DNA from: a virus
IMG/VR virus record: IMGVR_UViG_3300034020_000505
Location: 1 to 46,679 of that record
Length of the DNA stretch: 46,679 bases
Direction: 5' to 3' (one strand)
Shown here: positions 14,212 to 22,910 of the stretch, piece by piece
Layout of the letters: each line of letters begins with the position of its first letter
Position numbering within the stretch: the first letter of the stretch is position 1
Notes under the pieces: model-generated
What the model was told of the DNA's origin: nothing
What the model saw: the letters and a program-made list of their open reading frames with translations, nothing else
The model's database searches: none
Made by a program: the position numbers and the translations under genes

Positions 14212-17200
14212 TCAGGGGAAGATCACGGCCGGGATGCCGATGCGGTTGAGGTTCTGCGTCAAGCCGGTGGCAATCGTCTGCAGAATCTTGTTCGCCTGCC
14301 GTGCCGCAATTAGCCGAGGATCTTGAGCGTTGGCCGCGAGGCCCAGCACCAGGGCGGCACCCTCCTGCGTTCGCACGTCGGCGGTGTTGACCGTGCGCGA
14401 GCCGACGGTGTTGAGTTCGCCGAGACGCTTTTGCTGACGGTCGAACTCGGCGGCTTGGGCCTTTTGGGCCTCTTGCATGATGCGCTGTTGCTCTTGGGCA
14501 ATGGCCTGTTGTTGCTGTTGCTGCGCCTTGGCGGCTTCTTCCTGTTCCTTCAAGTACGCTTGCTGAAAGGCTTCGCGTTGCTTTGCCACGCCGCTAGCAA
14601 TGTCCTCTTCCTTGGCCTTGACTTGATCGAGTTGCTGCAGGCGAAGAGTCGCCGCTTTCTGGGCCTCGGCGTCGCCGGCAGCACGGGCCTTCGCCTGGGC
14701 TTCTTCCGCGCGAGCGATCTCGGCGTTAATCGCCACGAGGTTCTGAGCCGCCGCGATCCGCTCTTGATCGCCGCCGACCATCTGCTGCTGAATTAGGCCG
14801 TTGACGAGTTCTTCTTGCTGGAGGCGCAGTTTCGTCGCCTCCTCGTCGGCCTTTTTTCTTTCGTCCAAAACCCTCTTTTCGTTGGCCATTCGTTGGTCGA
14901 ACAGTTGCTGCTGCCGCGCTACCTCGGCGTCGTATGCGTCCTTGTTGAGAATGCCAACCTCAGCCTGCCGCTGCGCCTCGGCAATCCCTTCTTGGAGTTG
15001 CAAGGCGGCGTCAAACCCTGCCTGCCCGAACTCCTTAGACTTCTCGATCGCAGTCGATACGGCCTTATCGGCACCCTCGAAAGCCTGCTGGAAGCCTTGC
15101 CCGAAGCCCTGCTCGAGCGCCTGCTGCTGCTCCTCGAGCTTGGACTGCAGCGTGTCGAGTTCGGCGATCCTCGCCTGCGCGTCCTCGGCACCAGAGGCTG
15201 CCACCCGCTGGCGCTCGCGCTCCACGGCAGCAAGGTCTTCCGACAACTTGCTTGCCGCGTCGCTCGTCTTGAGCAGGCTCTCGACGCGCTTGCCGTCAGC
15301 CTCGGCCTGCTTCTCGGCCGCATCGGTCGCTTCCTGCCGCAGTTGCTTTTCCTTGGCAAGTTCGGCGTTCAGGTTCTTCATAAACCCGTTCATGATCTGA
15401 ATCTGGCTCGCCGTGAGTTCTCCTTCGGCGGCCATCTTCGAGAACGTCTCTAGCGTTCCCCGCGACTCTTGCAAGAACGTAGACGTGCCGTCAGTCGCAG
15501 TCTTCAGGAACTGGCCGAGGTCTTCGGTCGCCGCTGCCAGATCCGCCTGCACCTTCACCTCTGGTAGCCGGGCGTTTTCAATGCCGGCCCGCAGCCCGCG
15601 AATAAACTTCTGAGCCTCGCCCTCGCCGGCCGCCTCGGCATTGCCGCCGCCGGAAAAGATGCTGTTGAACGTAGTAGCAGCGTTAGCCGCCGCCGCTTCC
15701 ATCTCCGCGGCGTTTTTCTTTGCGGACTCTTCGGACGCGGCGGCAAGGCCCGCTCCGAACTCTTGCAAATCGTCGCTCACCCAACTGCCAATGCCTTCGA
15801 GCAGCCTTCCGAAGCCGATCAGCAGGGCGTCAATGCCAATCTGAATCGTGTTGAATACCGTACGGAATCCTTCCATTCCGCTGACAAGCAACTGGCCACC
15901 GATGCGGAACACCTCGCCAACGTCCGCGAGCGACGTGGAAAGGTCGCCGAAACTCCCCATAAAGCTGTCGAACACGCTCGCGAAATACTCGGCACCCTCC
16001 AACAGCACGTCGGTGATCGCGTTGGCGATGCCCGTGCCGCCCTGGCCCTGCGAGCCCTGCCACTCTTCTACGAACTGCAAGAACTCTTCGGTGACTGCCG
16101 TGACCGCCGGAGCCAGGTTGCCAATCACCTGCCCGACGATGCCCTCGACGGTGGCGCTTACAAGGTCAAAGGCATCGTTCATGTCGCCGACGTTGTTCAC
16201 CTGTGTCTCGCTGACGATGATGCCAAGCCGCTCGGCGCGTGCCTGCAACTCCTCGATGCTCGCGGCACCCTCGCGAAACAGCGGGGCGAGCGCAGCACCC
16301 TGCTTGCCGAATAGTTGCACAGCGGCAGCCGCTCGATCCGCAGCGGTCGGCAACTGCGAAATCGCTTCGCCGATGGCCGAGAACTGCTGCTCCGGTGCCA
16401 GCGCCTTGAGTTCAGCGACGGTCAGTCCGATGCCACGGAGCGACTTGTCGAAGGCGTCTCCTGCATCCGCCTTGCCGATGTTGACCGAGAGCCTTTGGAT
16501 CGCAACGCCGAATGCCTCTGCGTCTACGCCGGCGAGCTTCGCCGCCAGCGAGTAGCCCTGAAGTGCTTCAACACCGATTCCGGTGCGGGCCGAAAAGTCG
16601 TTCAGTCGGTCGATGTTGGCGCTGACGGTGGCAGCGAGCGACGTGACCTGGCTGGATACGCGAGTGAACGCGCTGCTGAGAGCCTGAAACCCGTCGATGA
16701 GCAGCCTGCCAACTTCGATCTTCGTGAGCAGGCTCACGTTCCGGGTAAGTTTGTCGATGTCGCCGCCGGCCTTATCGGCCGCAGCCCCGGCCCGGTCGAG
16801 GTCGGTCTTTGCCCTGGCGGCAGCACGATTGAACTGCTCCTGGCTTAAGCGTCCCTCGTCGAGGTGCCCCTGGAGTTCTTGAATCTGCTGGTCGTACCGC
16901 TCCTGTGGCGTAATGTTCGCCTGGATAATGCGAGCAGCAGCCGCCGCCGCGTCAGCACGAAGTTTCTCCGTCCTGGCCGCCTCGGCGTTCGCACCGCTCG
17001 CTTCGGCCTTCGCTCTAGCGGCGATCTCTTCGGTGATCGCTCCGTCTCTCAGCAAGTCGTCGATTCGCTGAAGCTCGGCCGCCCGCTTTTCTTCGGTGGT
17101 CAAAAACTGGGCCGTCAGCCTCTGCCCTTCTGCGATCGTGGCCGCCCTGTCGGATTCGGCCTTCGCCGCAGCGGCAGTCGCACCGCTCACGTCGTCGATG

Positions 17201-17841
17201 GCGCGACGATACGTCTCTTCGCTAATCAAGCCGGCGGCGCGCTTTTCATTCAGGTCCGCTTCAATGGCCGCTCGCTTCTCGGCATCGGTGCGATACTTCG
17301 CTGTAATCGCCTCGGCCTGTGCGGCCGTAGCCGCCGCTTGCTTTTCAGCGGCAGCGGCCTGGTCGGCCGCTTCTTTCGCAGCAGCCGCGGCGCGAGCGGT
17401 TTCCCCTGTCAGATCGGCTCTGGCGCGGGCGGCTGTCTCCGCACTGATTGCGCCTTGGGTTTCGAGTTTTGCAATCCTATCAATCTCGACGGCAAGTTTT
17501 TCTTCCTCAGTGCGGTACTGCGCCGTTACGCGGGCACCCTCCTGAAACGCCTTCGCCGTCTCGTTCGCGGCTGCAGATAGAGCCTTGAACTCTTCGGTGA
17601 ACGTCTTGGCGTCAATCTGCCCGGTACGGAGGGCCGACTGTAAGAACCCGAGGTCGGTTGCGAACTGCTTCTGGGCATTTGTTGCTCCAGCGGTAGCATC
17701 GCCGAACGTCTTGAATACCTCCGAGACCTTCGCCGCTTCGGAATCCAACTGCTGCAGCGCCCGCTCCACGGGCGAAAGGCTCTGCCGAACGCCCGTAGCG
17801 TCCGCAGAAATCTTCATCGCCAGTGAGAGCACGTTCGCCAT
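14212..17841 (-). CDS. tail tape measure protein
   Basis: A 1209-aa protein, the longest in the window, directly after the tail-assembly chaperones. The start MANVLSLAMKISAD overlaps the upstream stop (TGATG). Residues about 60-350 hold about five degenerate repeats of 63-74 aa (YRTEEEK at 109, YRTDAEK at 183, FLTTEEK at 246, TPQERY at 311), alanine-rich and coiled-coil. Residues about 370-790 contain hydrophobic segments with the VGDMNDAFDLVSATVEG and ALAPLFREGAASIEEL blocks typical of phage tape measures. A second long coiled coil fills the C-terminal 350 residues. It sets tail length and is probably delivered with DNA. Confidence 0.93.
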   Translation of the reverse strand: MANVLSLAMKISADATGVRQSLSPVERALQQLDSEAAKVSEVFKTFGDATAGATNAQKQFATDLGFLQSALRTGQIDAKTFTEEFKALSAAANETAKAFQEGARVTAQYRTEEEKLAVEIDRIAKLETQGAISAETAARARADLTGETARAAAAAKEAADQAAAAEKQAAATAAQAEAITAKYRTDAEKRAAIEADLNEKRAAGLISEETYRRAIDDVSGATAAAAKAESDRAATIAEGQRLTAQFLTTEEKRAAELQRIDDLLRDGAITEEIAARAKAEASGANAEAARTEKLRADAAAAAARIIQANITPQERYDQQIQELQGHLDEGRLSQEQFNRAAARAKTDLDRAGAAADKAGGDIDKLTRNVSLLTKIEVGRLLIDGFQALSSAFTRVSSQVTSLAATVSANIDRLNDFSARTGIGVEALQGYSLAAKLAGVDAEAFGVAIQRLSVNIGKADAGDAFDKSLRGIGLTVAELKALAPEQQFSAIGEAISQLPTAADRAAAAVQLFGKQGAALAPLFREGAASIEELQARAERLGIIVSETQVNNVGDMNDAFDLVSATVEGIVGQVIGNLAPAVTAVTEEFLQFVEEWQGSQGQGGTGIANAITDVLLEGAEYFASVFDSFMGSFGDLSTSLADVGEVFRIGGQLLVSGMEGFRTVFNTIQIGIDALLIGFGRLLEGIGSWVSDDLQEFGAGLAAASEESAKKNAAEMEAAAANAATTFNSIFSGGGNAEAAGEGEAQKFIRGLRAGIENARLPEVKVQADLAAATEDLGQFLKTATDGTSTFLQESRGTLETFSKMAAEGELTASQIQIMNGFMKNLNAELAKEKQLRQEATDAAEKQAEADGKRVESLLKTSDAASKLSEDLAAVERERQRVAASGAEDAQARIAELDTLQSKLEEQQQALEQGFGQGFQQAFEGADKAVSTAIEKSKEFGQAGFDAALQLQEGIAEAQRQAEVGILNKDAYDAEVARQQQLFDQRMANEKRVLDERKKADEEATKLRLQQEELVNGLIQQQMVGGDQERIAAAQNLVAINAEIARAEEAQAKARAAGDAEAQKAATLRLQQLDQVKAKEEDIASGVAKQREAFQQAYLKEQEEAAKAQQQQQQAIAQEQQRIMQEAQKAQAAEFDRQQKRLGELNTVGSRTVNTADVRTQEGAALVLGLAANAQDPRLIAARQANKILQTIATGLTQNLNRIGIPAVIFP

Positions 17842-18152
17842 CAGTCGAATCCAAGCTGTTTCTTCAAGTCCAAAATCACGTCGCGGGCCTGCACCTCGTG
17901 CTGCGGCGGCTCTTCGATCGGATTGAAGTCGCTCGCCCGCGGTGCCTTGCCCTTCTCGCTGTACGGAGCCAGGATCGCCGAGACGGTCAGGCCCGTCTCG
18001 GCCCAACTGTCAGGGATCGCCTGGTAGTACCGCGTAAAAGCCATCCACTCGCCGAGCTCACGCGACGACATGCGCCGCTCGATCTCGCCGACCGTCATTT
18101 TCAAGTGCCCCGCCAAACGAAACAGGAAGCGTCTCGTCGGGCGGATGTTCAG
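17841..18152 (-). CDS. tail assembly chaperone, -1 frameshift extension (GT-type)
   Basis: This frame is reached by -1 slippage at 18152-18158 near the end of the upstream chaperone, giving a 223-aa fusion (120 + 103 residues). The extension reads LNIRPTRRFLFRLAGHLKM, then TVGEIERRMSSRELGEWM and an acidic/proline-rich end. The TVGEIERRMSSRE block is the classic motif of the second chaperone frame ahead of tape measures. Independent starts (TTG 18116, ATG 18098) lack good ribosome sites. The fusion chaperones the tape measure during tail assembly. Its stop overlaps the tape-measure start. Confidence 0.88.
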   Translation of the reverse strand: MNIRPTRRFLFRLAGHLKMTVGEIERRMSSRELGEWMAFTRYYQAIPDSWAETGLTVSAILAPYSEKGKAPRASDFNPIEEPPQHEVQARDVILDLKKQLGFD

Positions 18153-18158
18153 TTTTTT
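18110..18158 (-). promoter_or_regulatory. programmed -1 ribosomal frameshift signal
   Basis: The heptamer A AAA AAC (18152-18158) is in the zero frame of the upstream chaperone, directly before its stop codon. Seven bases further on, CCGCC-C-G-ACGA (18144-18134) can pair with TCGT-T-T-GGCGG (18120-18110), forming a stem of about 10 pairs with one mismatch and one G-U. Slip site, spacer and hairpin fit the standard architecture. Confidence 0.85.
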
Positions 18159-18511
18159 GCCAGTTCCTCCACGTCGCTTTCGCTCATCGCGTTGTGCTTC
18201 ATCGCCTTGTCGAAGAGCTTCGACACGACCTTCGCTGACTTGCCCGCCAGCTCCTCGACCTTCTCGTCGCTGAACAGCCGCTCGCCGGTCTCGGGGTGGC
18301 AGAGGCAGCGGGCGAGGAACTTGGTACGGAAGTTGTCGATGCCCGTCTCACGCTTGCCGATCCACTCCCGCTCGTAGGCGTCACGCTCGCCGACCGTCAT
18401 CACGCGGATGCCGAGCGTCATGTTGCCCCACTCCTTGACCGTGACCTTGAGGATGCCGAGGTCTTCGGCCGCCATGATCTGTGCCGCGAGTTCTTCAACC
18501 GTCAGTGCCAT
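18149..18511 (-). CDS. tail assembly chaperone, zero-frame product (G-type)
   Basis: A 120-aa protein with AGGAGT upstream of the ATG. Acidic and helical (VEELAAQIMAAEDLG, GKRETGIDNFRTKFLARC, ELAGKSAKVVSKLFDKAM), as in phage gpG-type chaperones, and it lies between the tail proteins and the tape measure. Its last codons contain the slippery heptamer that produces the longer fusion. The short form is expected to be in excess. Confidence 0.85.
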   Translation of the reverse strand: MALTVEELAAQIMAAEDLGILKVTVKEWGNMTLGIRVMTVGERDAYEREWIGKRETGIDNFRTKFLARCLCHPETGERLFSDEKVEELAGKSAKVVSKLFDKAMKHNAMSESDVEELAKN

Positions 18512-18516
18512 GCGCT

Positions 18517-18849
18517 TTACTCCTGGACGATGCGAAACACGCCTTTGAGGCGATACACGTCGTTCACCTTCGCACTGATGTCAAGCGTCTGGCAGATGGC
18601 CTTGGTCGTGACAGTGAGGCCGTCGCCGGCGAAGGAGAGCAAGCCCTTGGTGCCGTACTGGCTTAGGCTCATGGTCGAGGTCGAAGCGGCCGTCGAAAGG
18701 CTCGACAGTTCGACCGTGCCGGCGTCAACAGCAAAGAGACTGTTCCGGCCGATAGGCAGCGAGCCGCCCGCATTGATGCGGTACTCCGTCACCTCGCCGA
18801 TGGCGGTGCCGCGCCAGCTAACAGTGACCCCGGTGCAGTAGCCAGCCAT
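18517..18849 (-). CDS. tail protein (tail-tube region)
   Basis: A 110-aa protein; GGAGG precedes the ATG. Beta-rich and S/T-rich (GVTVSWRGTAIGEVTEYRI, MSLSQYGTKGLLSFAG), lying between the putative major tail protein and the chaperones. It could be a second tail-tube protein or a minor tail protein. No named family. Confidence 0.7.
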   Translation of the reverse strand: MAGYCTGVTVSWRGTAIGEVTEYRINAGGSLPIGRNSLFAVDAGTVELSSLSTAASTSTMSLSQYGTKGLLSFAGDGLTVTTKAICQTLDISAKVNDVYRLKGVFRIVQE

Positions 18850-18870
18850 GACGGGCCTCCGTCAAGGCGA

Positions 18871-19260
18871 CTACACGCGGGCGATGCGGATCGTCGCCTG
18901 CCCCCGGATCGCGTCGTTCACAGCCAGCGTCAGCGTGCTGGAGTTGACCGTGTAAGCCACGGCGCTCAGAAGCGCGGTGCCGCCCGTGCTGATCGAGCAA
19001 GTCCCCGTCGATGCGTCGGCGATGATCGAACGCCCGAGGTAATTGAACTGCACCGTGCGGCCCGTGTCGGTCGTGCTGCCCTTGAGGGGGCGGTCGATGG
19101 TCGCCAGTTGCGCACCCGTGGTCAGGCCCAAGTGCGACACGTCGATCTTTTCCTGATCGGCAGTCGGGTCGTTGTAGGTGATGACAACGTTCGTGATGGT
19201 GTAGTTCGTGTTGCCCAGCACGAGCGACGTTCCGACACCATCATGGGGAGTGGCTGACAT
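18871..19260 (-). CDS. probable major tail (tube) protein
   Basis: A 129-aa protein with AGGAGA upstream. The order terminator, this gene, chaperones, tape measure is where the siphovirus tube protein lies. Characteristic segments: VVITYNDPTADQEKIDVSHL, then TVQFNYLGRS and TLTLAVNDAIRGQATIRI, which match small phage tail-tube-like proteins. The neighbour at 18517-18849 is the alternative tube protein. Confidence 0.65.
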   Translation of the reverse strand: MSATPHDGVGTSLVLGNTNYTITNVVITYNDPTADQEKIDVSHLGLTTGAQLATIDRPLKGSTTDTGRTVQFNYLGRSIIADASTGTCSISTGGTALLSAVAYTVNSSTLTLAVNDAIRGQATIRIARV

Positions 19261-19273
19261 TTGGGAGTCTCTC

Positions 19274-19693
19274 CTAGTTCTCGACCCACATCACGGAATA
19301 CGTTTGTGTCACGCTGTAGACCGGCGGCATCTCGCCGCCCGCCAACTGCACGAACCCGTCGGCCTCGTTTTCGAGGCTGACGTTCTTCACTACGGTCGAT
19401 TCTGCCTCGCCGGTGCCGAAGCCATCCAGCACCAGCCGGCACTTGTCGGCCAGGTCCCTTACTGCCTCGTAGGTCGTCGCGTAGCAGTCCACCGTGAGCA
19501 GCACCGTCGGCGTGCCCATCGGCCCGGCGAGGGTGTGTTCCCGCTGGACGCCAGACCGCCGCCAGGTAATGAACGGCAGATCGGCCGTCGCCGGGGCGAT
19601 GACCGGATACACCCTGGTGCCCACCAGGGCCGCCACGGCGGCGTCTGCGACCAGGGCAGACCGGCAGACCTGTTCGGGGCTCTTGAGCGGCAT
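19274..19693 (-). CDS. tail terminator/completion protein (DUF3168-like)
   Basis: A 139-aa protein. VAALVGTRVYPVIAPA, LPFITWRRSG and VDCYATTYEAVRDLADKCR match the DUF3168/HK97 tail-completion pattern of small alpha/beta proteins that cap the tail tube. It follows the HK97 gp10-type gene, which is the expected order. The ribosome site is weak. Confidence 0.75.
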   Translation of the reverse strand: MPLKSPEQVCRSALVADAAVAALVGTRVYPVIAPATADLPFITWRRSGVQREHTLAGPMGTPTVLLTVDCYATTYEAVRDLADKCRLVLDGFGTGEAESTVVKNVSLENEADGFVQLAGGEMPPVYSVTQTYSVMWVEN

Positions 19694-19730
19694 GAGGCAC
19701 TATGCCACGCCCGGCGGGGTGGCTTGCAGG

Positions 19731-20549
19731 CTAGCCGGGGCCGAGGGTGTCGGTGCCGGTGATCGAGCCCGAGTCGCGGACCCGCAGAGCCGCCCACGCC
19801 TCGCCCAGCGACAGGGAAAGTTCCCGCTGGAGGTACTCGGCCACTCTCGACTGCGTGTCGTTGAAGGCGGTCAGGACGGGCGGGCGACCAGAGGTGCCGC
19901 CGGCCGGCATGGGATTGATTGTGAACGGCTTGTTTGACTTTCTGAAAAAAGCGTTTGGTCGGTCAGGCCGCCCGCCTTCCATGCCGAATTCGCCGCGAGT
20001 GTTGTAGCTCGAAGCGATGTACGTCAGCACCTTTTCACTCACGGGATGCAGTACGCCGCGACCGCGCACCGTTTCAGTAATGGCCTCGCCATTGCGAACG
20101 CGGGTGCGAATGAAAGGCGACGTAGGGCTGCGGCGAGTGTATTGCCGGGCTTTCGGGTTGTTGCCTTTTGATCTTTTGCCGGGAACGCTTCGATCTTTTG
20201 TCCCGAACTCCAGCCACCACTGATGAAAGCCGCGATCCGGCCCGACCCTGACGGTTCCAGACGTTGCCTCTCCGGGGTCTTTTGCCGACCGCTGGTAGCC
20301 GACGATGCCGACCGCCACGCCTGTGTTGCGGTACTTCACCACCTTCTGCGCCACCGCCCGCCGGAGGTTGCCCGTCGGGCCGACCGGCGTCACCTCGCGG
20401 AGCCGCTGGTACATCGGGTAGATCGCCTTCTCGATGGCGTCGCCCAGCACGTCGGCGGCGTCGGCCTTCGGAAAAAATGCCTTGATGTTGTCGCGGAGCG
20501 ACCGCAACTCGTCGGTGTTGATGCTCAGTTGGATGCCGGCGACAGCCAT
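19731..20549 (-). CDS. HK97 gp10-like head-tail joining protein
   Basis: A 272-aa protein starting MAVAGIQLSINTDEL, 2 bp after the head-closure gene. An N-terminal helical region (LRSLRDNIKAFFPKADAADV) and RLREVTPVGPTGNLRRAV, then HQWWLEFGTKDR, give the gp10-family signature of a neck/tail-completion protein. At 272 aa it is longer than the usual 130-150 aa; the C-terminal 100 residues (after HPVSEKVLTYIASSY) may be an extra domain. Confidence 0.8.
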   Translation of the reverse strand: MAVAGIQLSINTDELRSLRDNIKAFFPKADAADVLGDAIEKAIYPMYQRLREVTPVGPTGNLRRAVAQKVVKYRNTGVAVGIVGYQRSAKDPGEATSGTVRVGPDRGFHQWWLEFGTKDRSVPGKRSKGNNPKARQYTRRSPTSPFIRTRVRNGEAITETVRGRGVLHPVSEKVLTYIASSYNTRGEFGMEGGRPDRPNAFFRKSNKPFTINPMPAGGTSGRPPVLTAFNDTQSRVAEYLQRELSLSLGEAWAALRVRDSGSITGTDTLGPG

Positions 20550-20551
20550 GG

Positions 20552-20869
20552 CTAGATCGTCTCCTGGCAGAGCAGCTCGTGCTCGCTGCGGTTGGCGTGC
20601 TCGAGGAGCGACACGATCTCCAGCGTGCGGCCACGCCACACGATCCGCATCCGCTGCGTCAGGCCGGTCAAGAATCGCAGCCGCACGCGGTGCGAGATCT
20701 CGGTCTGCTGCTGCCCGGCCAGCAGGAACTCGCGGGCCGTCACGCCCTGCACGCTGGCCCACACTTCCGCAAACGTTTCGTCGTAGACCGGCACCATCTC
20801 GCCCATCGCGTTTTTCGTCTCGCGGTAGGCCAGCACGGTGATCCGCTCGCGGAGGTCGCCGGCCTTCAT
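20552..20869 (-). CDS. head closure (stopper) protein, SPP1 gp16-like
   Basis: A 105-aa protein starting MKAGDLRERITVLAYRET. This opening, followed by a WASVQGVTAREFLLAGQ segment and RMRIVWRGRTLEIVS, is the hallmark of the head-tail joining (DUF/Phage_H_T_join) family, a small beta-barrel that closes the head. Its ATG overlaps the previous stop (TGATG). Confidence 0.85.
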   Translation of the reverse strand: MKAGDLRERITVLAYRETKNAMGEMVPVYDETFAEVWASVQGVTAREFLLAGQQQTEISHRVRLRFLTGLTQRMRIVWRGRTLEIVSLLEHANRSEHELLCQETI

Positions 20870-21315
20870 CAAGTGATGCTCCCCTCACCGACGATGACGA
20901 TTTTGTAGGGAGCCCCAGCGGTCGAGGCGATGAACAAGCTAGAAGCCGTCGTTCCCGCCGCGGTCGGGTCAGTGGCGAGCAGGATGCCGCCCGGAGGGAC
21001 GCTGCCCGAATACGCTCCCGTCACAGTCAGTGTGTGCGTCGCGCCGGTGTTCTCGATATAGAGCACCTTCGCGGCCGTGAACGAAATCGTCACGCTCGCG
21101 CCGTCACGGGTGTCGGCGAGTGCCGACAACTGCAGCGTGTCGGTGCCGCCAGACGTGCGAGAGTCGCTGTAGATCAGTTCGGCCTGGTTGGCCCCGGTGC
21201 CGTCGCCCAAGGCCAGGAAATGCTCGGCCTTCGTCACGCGGGTGTTGCGAGCGATGTCGGCGGTGTCGGTTTCGATGCCGACGATGCGGCAGAGGATCTC
21301 GGCCGAGAGGCTCAT
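20869..21315 (-). CDS. unrecognised head/neck-region protein
   Basis: A 148-aa protein. N-terminal third (LSAEILCRIVGIETDTADIA) helical; the remainder is beta-rich and glycine/threonine-rich (THTLTVTGAYSG, GGILLATDPTAAGTTASSLF), like a virion accessory domain. It lies between the connector and the stopper, and both junctions overlap, so it is co-expressed with them. No family assigned. Confidence 0.65.
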   Translation of the reverse strand: MSLSAEILCRIVGIETDTADIARNTRVTKAEHFLALGDGTGANQAELIYSDSRTSGGTDTLQLSALADTRDGASVTISFTAAKVLYIENTGATHTLTVTGAYSGSVPPGGILLATDPTAAGTTASSLFIASTAGAPYKIVIVGEGSIT

Positions 21316-21893
21316 GTGTACGACCCCCACGAGACGGTATCGAGCAGCCGCTTCGCCGCGTCGGGCATCGCACCGTCGCCACGCTTCTCGTAGAGTTCGT
21401 GAACGCACATGAGGATCGCCGACTTCACCCGCTGCGGCACAGTCGTCGGATCGCCGTAGCCTGCCCACCACGAGACGGTGACTGAGTTCTGGTCGATCAA
21501 GTGGCTCGGCCACGAGCCAGCGTAGAGCGTGCGGATCGCCCCCGGCGTCGAGTCGCGGTCGATGCGGTACTCCGACGCCGCGAGCGTGGACGTGCCGCCA
21601 GCCTCGCCCGTGACGTAGGTGATCGTCACGGCCGTCGCCGTGCCCGAGGCGATCATCGGCGGGCGTGGCAGTTCGATCTCGGCCGGGAAGGCGTCGAGCT
21701 TCATCACGAGTTGCTGCGTCACGAGAGCCCGGTCGATGTAGTCCTCGACCCACTCTCTCGCCGTCGTGATGTAGCCCTGGATCAGAGCGTCGTCAGCGGA
21801 CGCATCGACGCGGCAGTGGGCCTTGGCGTCCGCGAGCGACACGGGCTCCACGACCGGGCCGGTCGTTCGCTTGAGGCTGCGGTAGCGTCTCAT
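21312..21893 (-). CDS. head-tail connector (phiE125 gp8/HK97 gp6-like)
   Basis: A 193-aa protein. VVEPVSLADAKAHCRVD, DDALIQGYITTAREWVEDY and the C-terminal VPQRVKSAILMCVHELYEKR are the helical conserved blocks of the phiE125 gp8-type connector. These proteins form the ring beneath the portal. A beta-rich middle separates the helical parts, as usual in the longer subgroup. Confidence 0.88.
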   Translation of the reverse strand: MRRYRSLKRTTGPVVEPVSLADAKAHCRVDASADDALIQGYITTAREWVEDYIDRALVTQQLVMKLDAFPAEIELPRPPMIASGTATAVTITYVTGEAGGTSTLAASEYRIDRDSTPGAIRTLYAGSWPSHLIDQNSVTVSWWAGYGDPTTVPQRVKSAILMCVHELYEKRGDGAMPDAAKRLLDTVSWGSYT

Positions 21894-22093
21894 TGCCTGC
21901 GTCGCTTTCTCGGTGTCACGTCGGCCGACTCGGCCACCGGCTCCACGCTCGCCGTCTCGATCAGAGACTTCTGGTCGTCACGAACCTCGGTGGCGTATTC
22001 CCACGCGATCAGACTCTGCGCCAAGATGGCGTCTACCTCGATGACCTCGCCGGGCCGGTAGGCTCCGTGCGGCTTCGCCATTCGTATTTTCAT
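21890..22093 (-). CDS. small head-region protein, function unknown
   Basis: A 67-aa protein with ATGA overlaps at both ends. MAKPHGAYRPGEVIEVDA looks like a short barrel-type segment, followed by an acidic region and a basic tail (TPRKRRRQ). No family recognised. Consistently coupled to the glycosyltransferase-like gene upstream. Confidence 0.65.
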   Translation of the reverse strand: MKIRMAKPHGAYRPGEVIEVDAILAQSLIAWEYATEVRDDQKSLIETASVEPVAESADVTPRKRRRQ

Positions 22094-22827
22094 TCTTCCC
22101 CCACGCTCCATGCAGACTTCGGCGGCTTCCGCGTCTCCTGCCACTCGTTGCAGTACTGGAACACCGGCTGACCGAGTTCCTGGCTGGGCCAAGTGATGAC
22201 GTACTCGCCGTGCCCGATGCAGACGCGGGGCGTGATGTAGAGGCGATTGCCGCACGCCTTGAAGCCCTTCCAGAATGAGATGTCAGAATCAATTCTGCCC
22301 GAACCCCAACTGCCTTGCGGATCTGGCTGCTCGTGGAACCACGGCTTCGCCATCCGCCGCAGGGCAGCGGTCGAAAGAATCGTGCACCCGAAGTGGGCGG
22401 TGTCCACTTGTTGAACGGGATGCCCGAACCACTCGCGCGGCACCTGAGTCACGCCGCCCTCGGGCGGATTGTCCAGCGTGTCCAGGAGCGTGAGCATCGG
22501 ACGCCCGTCCTCTCGCTTTGTCTGGATCGGGGCCAGGGCGTCACATTGAAACGTCATCGCCAAGGCGAACAGATGTTCGATGTTCTCCTTCGACACGAAG
22601 CTGTCCATGTCGAGCGTGATGATGTATTCCGTGGTCGGCTCGAACTTCTCCAGCATCCGGGTCAGCACCTGGCTCCAGAACGCACCCTGGCCGAGCGTCG
22701 GGCGAATGTGCAGCGGCATCATCGCTTCGATGAAGCCGAACACGTTAATGAGCGGCCCGAAGCGTGGCCCGCTCAGGATCGCCTCGCACCGCACCTCGAC
22801 CGACGAGCCGCCGACTTGCACGAGCAT
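22090..22827 (-). CDS. glycosyltransferase-like protein beside the capsid genes
   Basis: A 245-aa protein with a GT-A-type core. TEYIITLDMDSFVSKENIEHL holds the DxD-type motif at about residues 73-75, preceded by WSQVLTRMLEKF and followed by a region with HFGCTILSTAALRRM and RIDSDISFWKGFKACG, as in phage glycosyltransferases. It is placed immediately after the capsid terminator and ahead of the connectors, an unusual site for such an enzyme. Modification of the capsid, tail or host glycan is possible; substrate unknown. Confidence 0.75.
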   Translation of the reverse strand: MLVQVGGSSVEVRCEAILSGPRFGPLINVFGFIEAMMPLHIRPTLGQGAFWSQVLTRMLEKFEPTTEYIITLDMDSFVSKENIEHLFALAMTFQCDALAPIQTKREDGRPMLTLLDTLDNPPEGGVTQVPREWFGHPVQQVDTAHFGCTILSTAALRRMAKPWFHEQPDPQGSWGSGRIDSDISFWKGFKACGNRLYITPRVCIGHGEYVITWPSQELGQPVFQYCNEWQETRKPPKSAWSVGEE

Positions 22828-22840
22828 GGATTTGCACCTG

Positions 22841-22884
22841 TGGGAAAACAGAAACGGCGGGGAGGCTCACGCCTTCCCCGCCGT
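22841..22884 (-). terminator. rho-independent terminator after capsid genes
   Basis: Minus strand: ACGGCGGGG with a bulged A, then AGGC, GTGA loop, GCCT and CCCCGCCGT, followed by TTTCTGTTTT. The stem is long and nearly perfect, with a U-rich tail. It would reduce transcription of downstream connector and tail genes relative to the capsid genes. Confidence 0.85.
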
Positions 22885-22910
22885 CTACTGTGCTCGTCGT
22901 GTCAAGCGGA

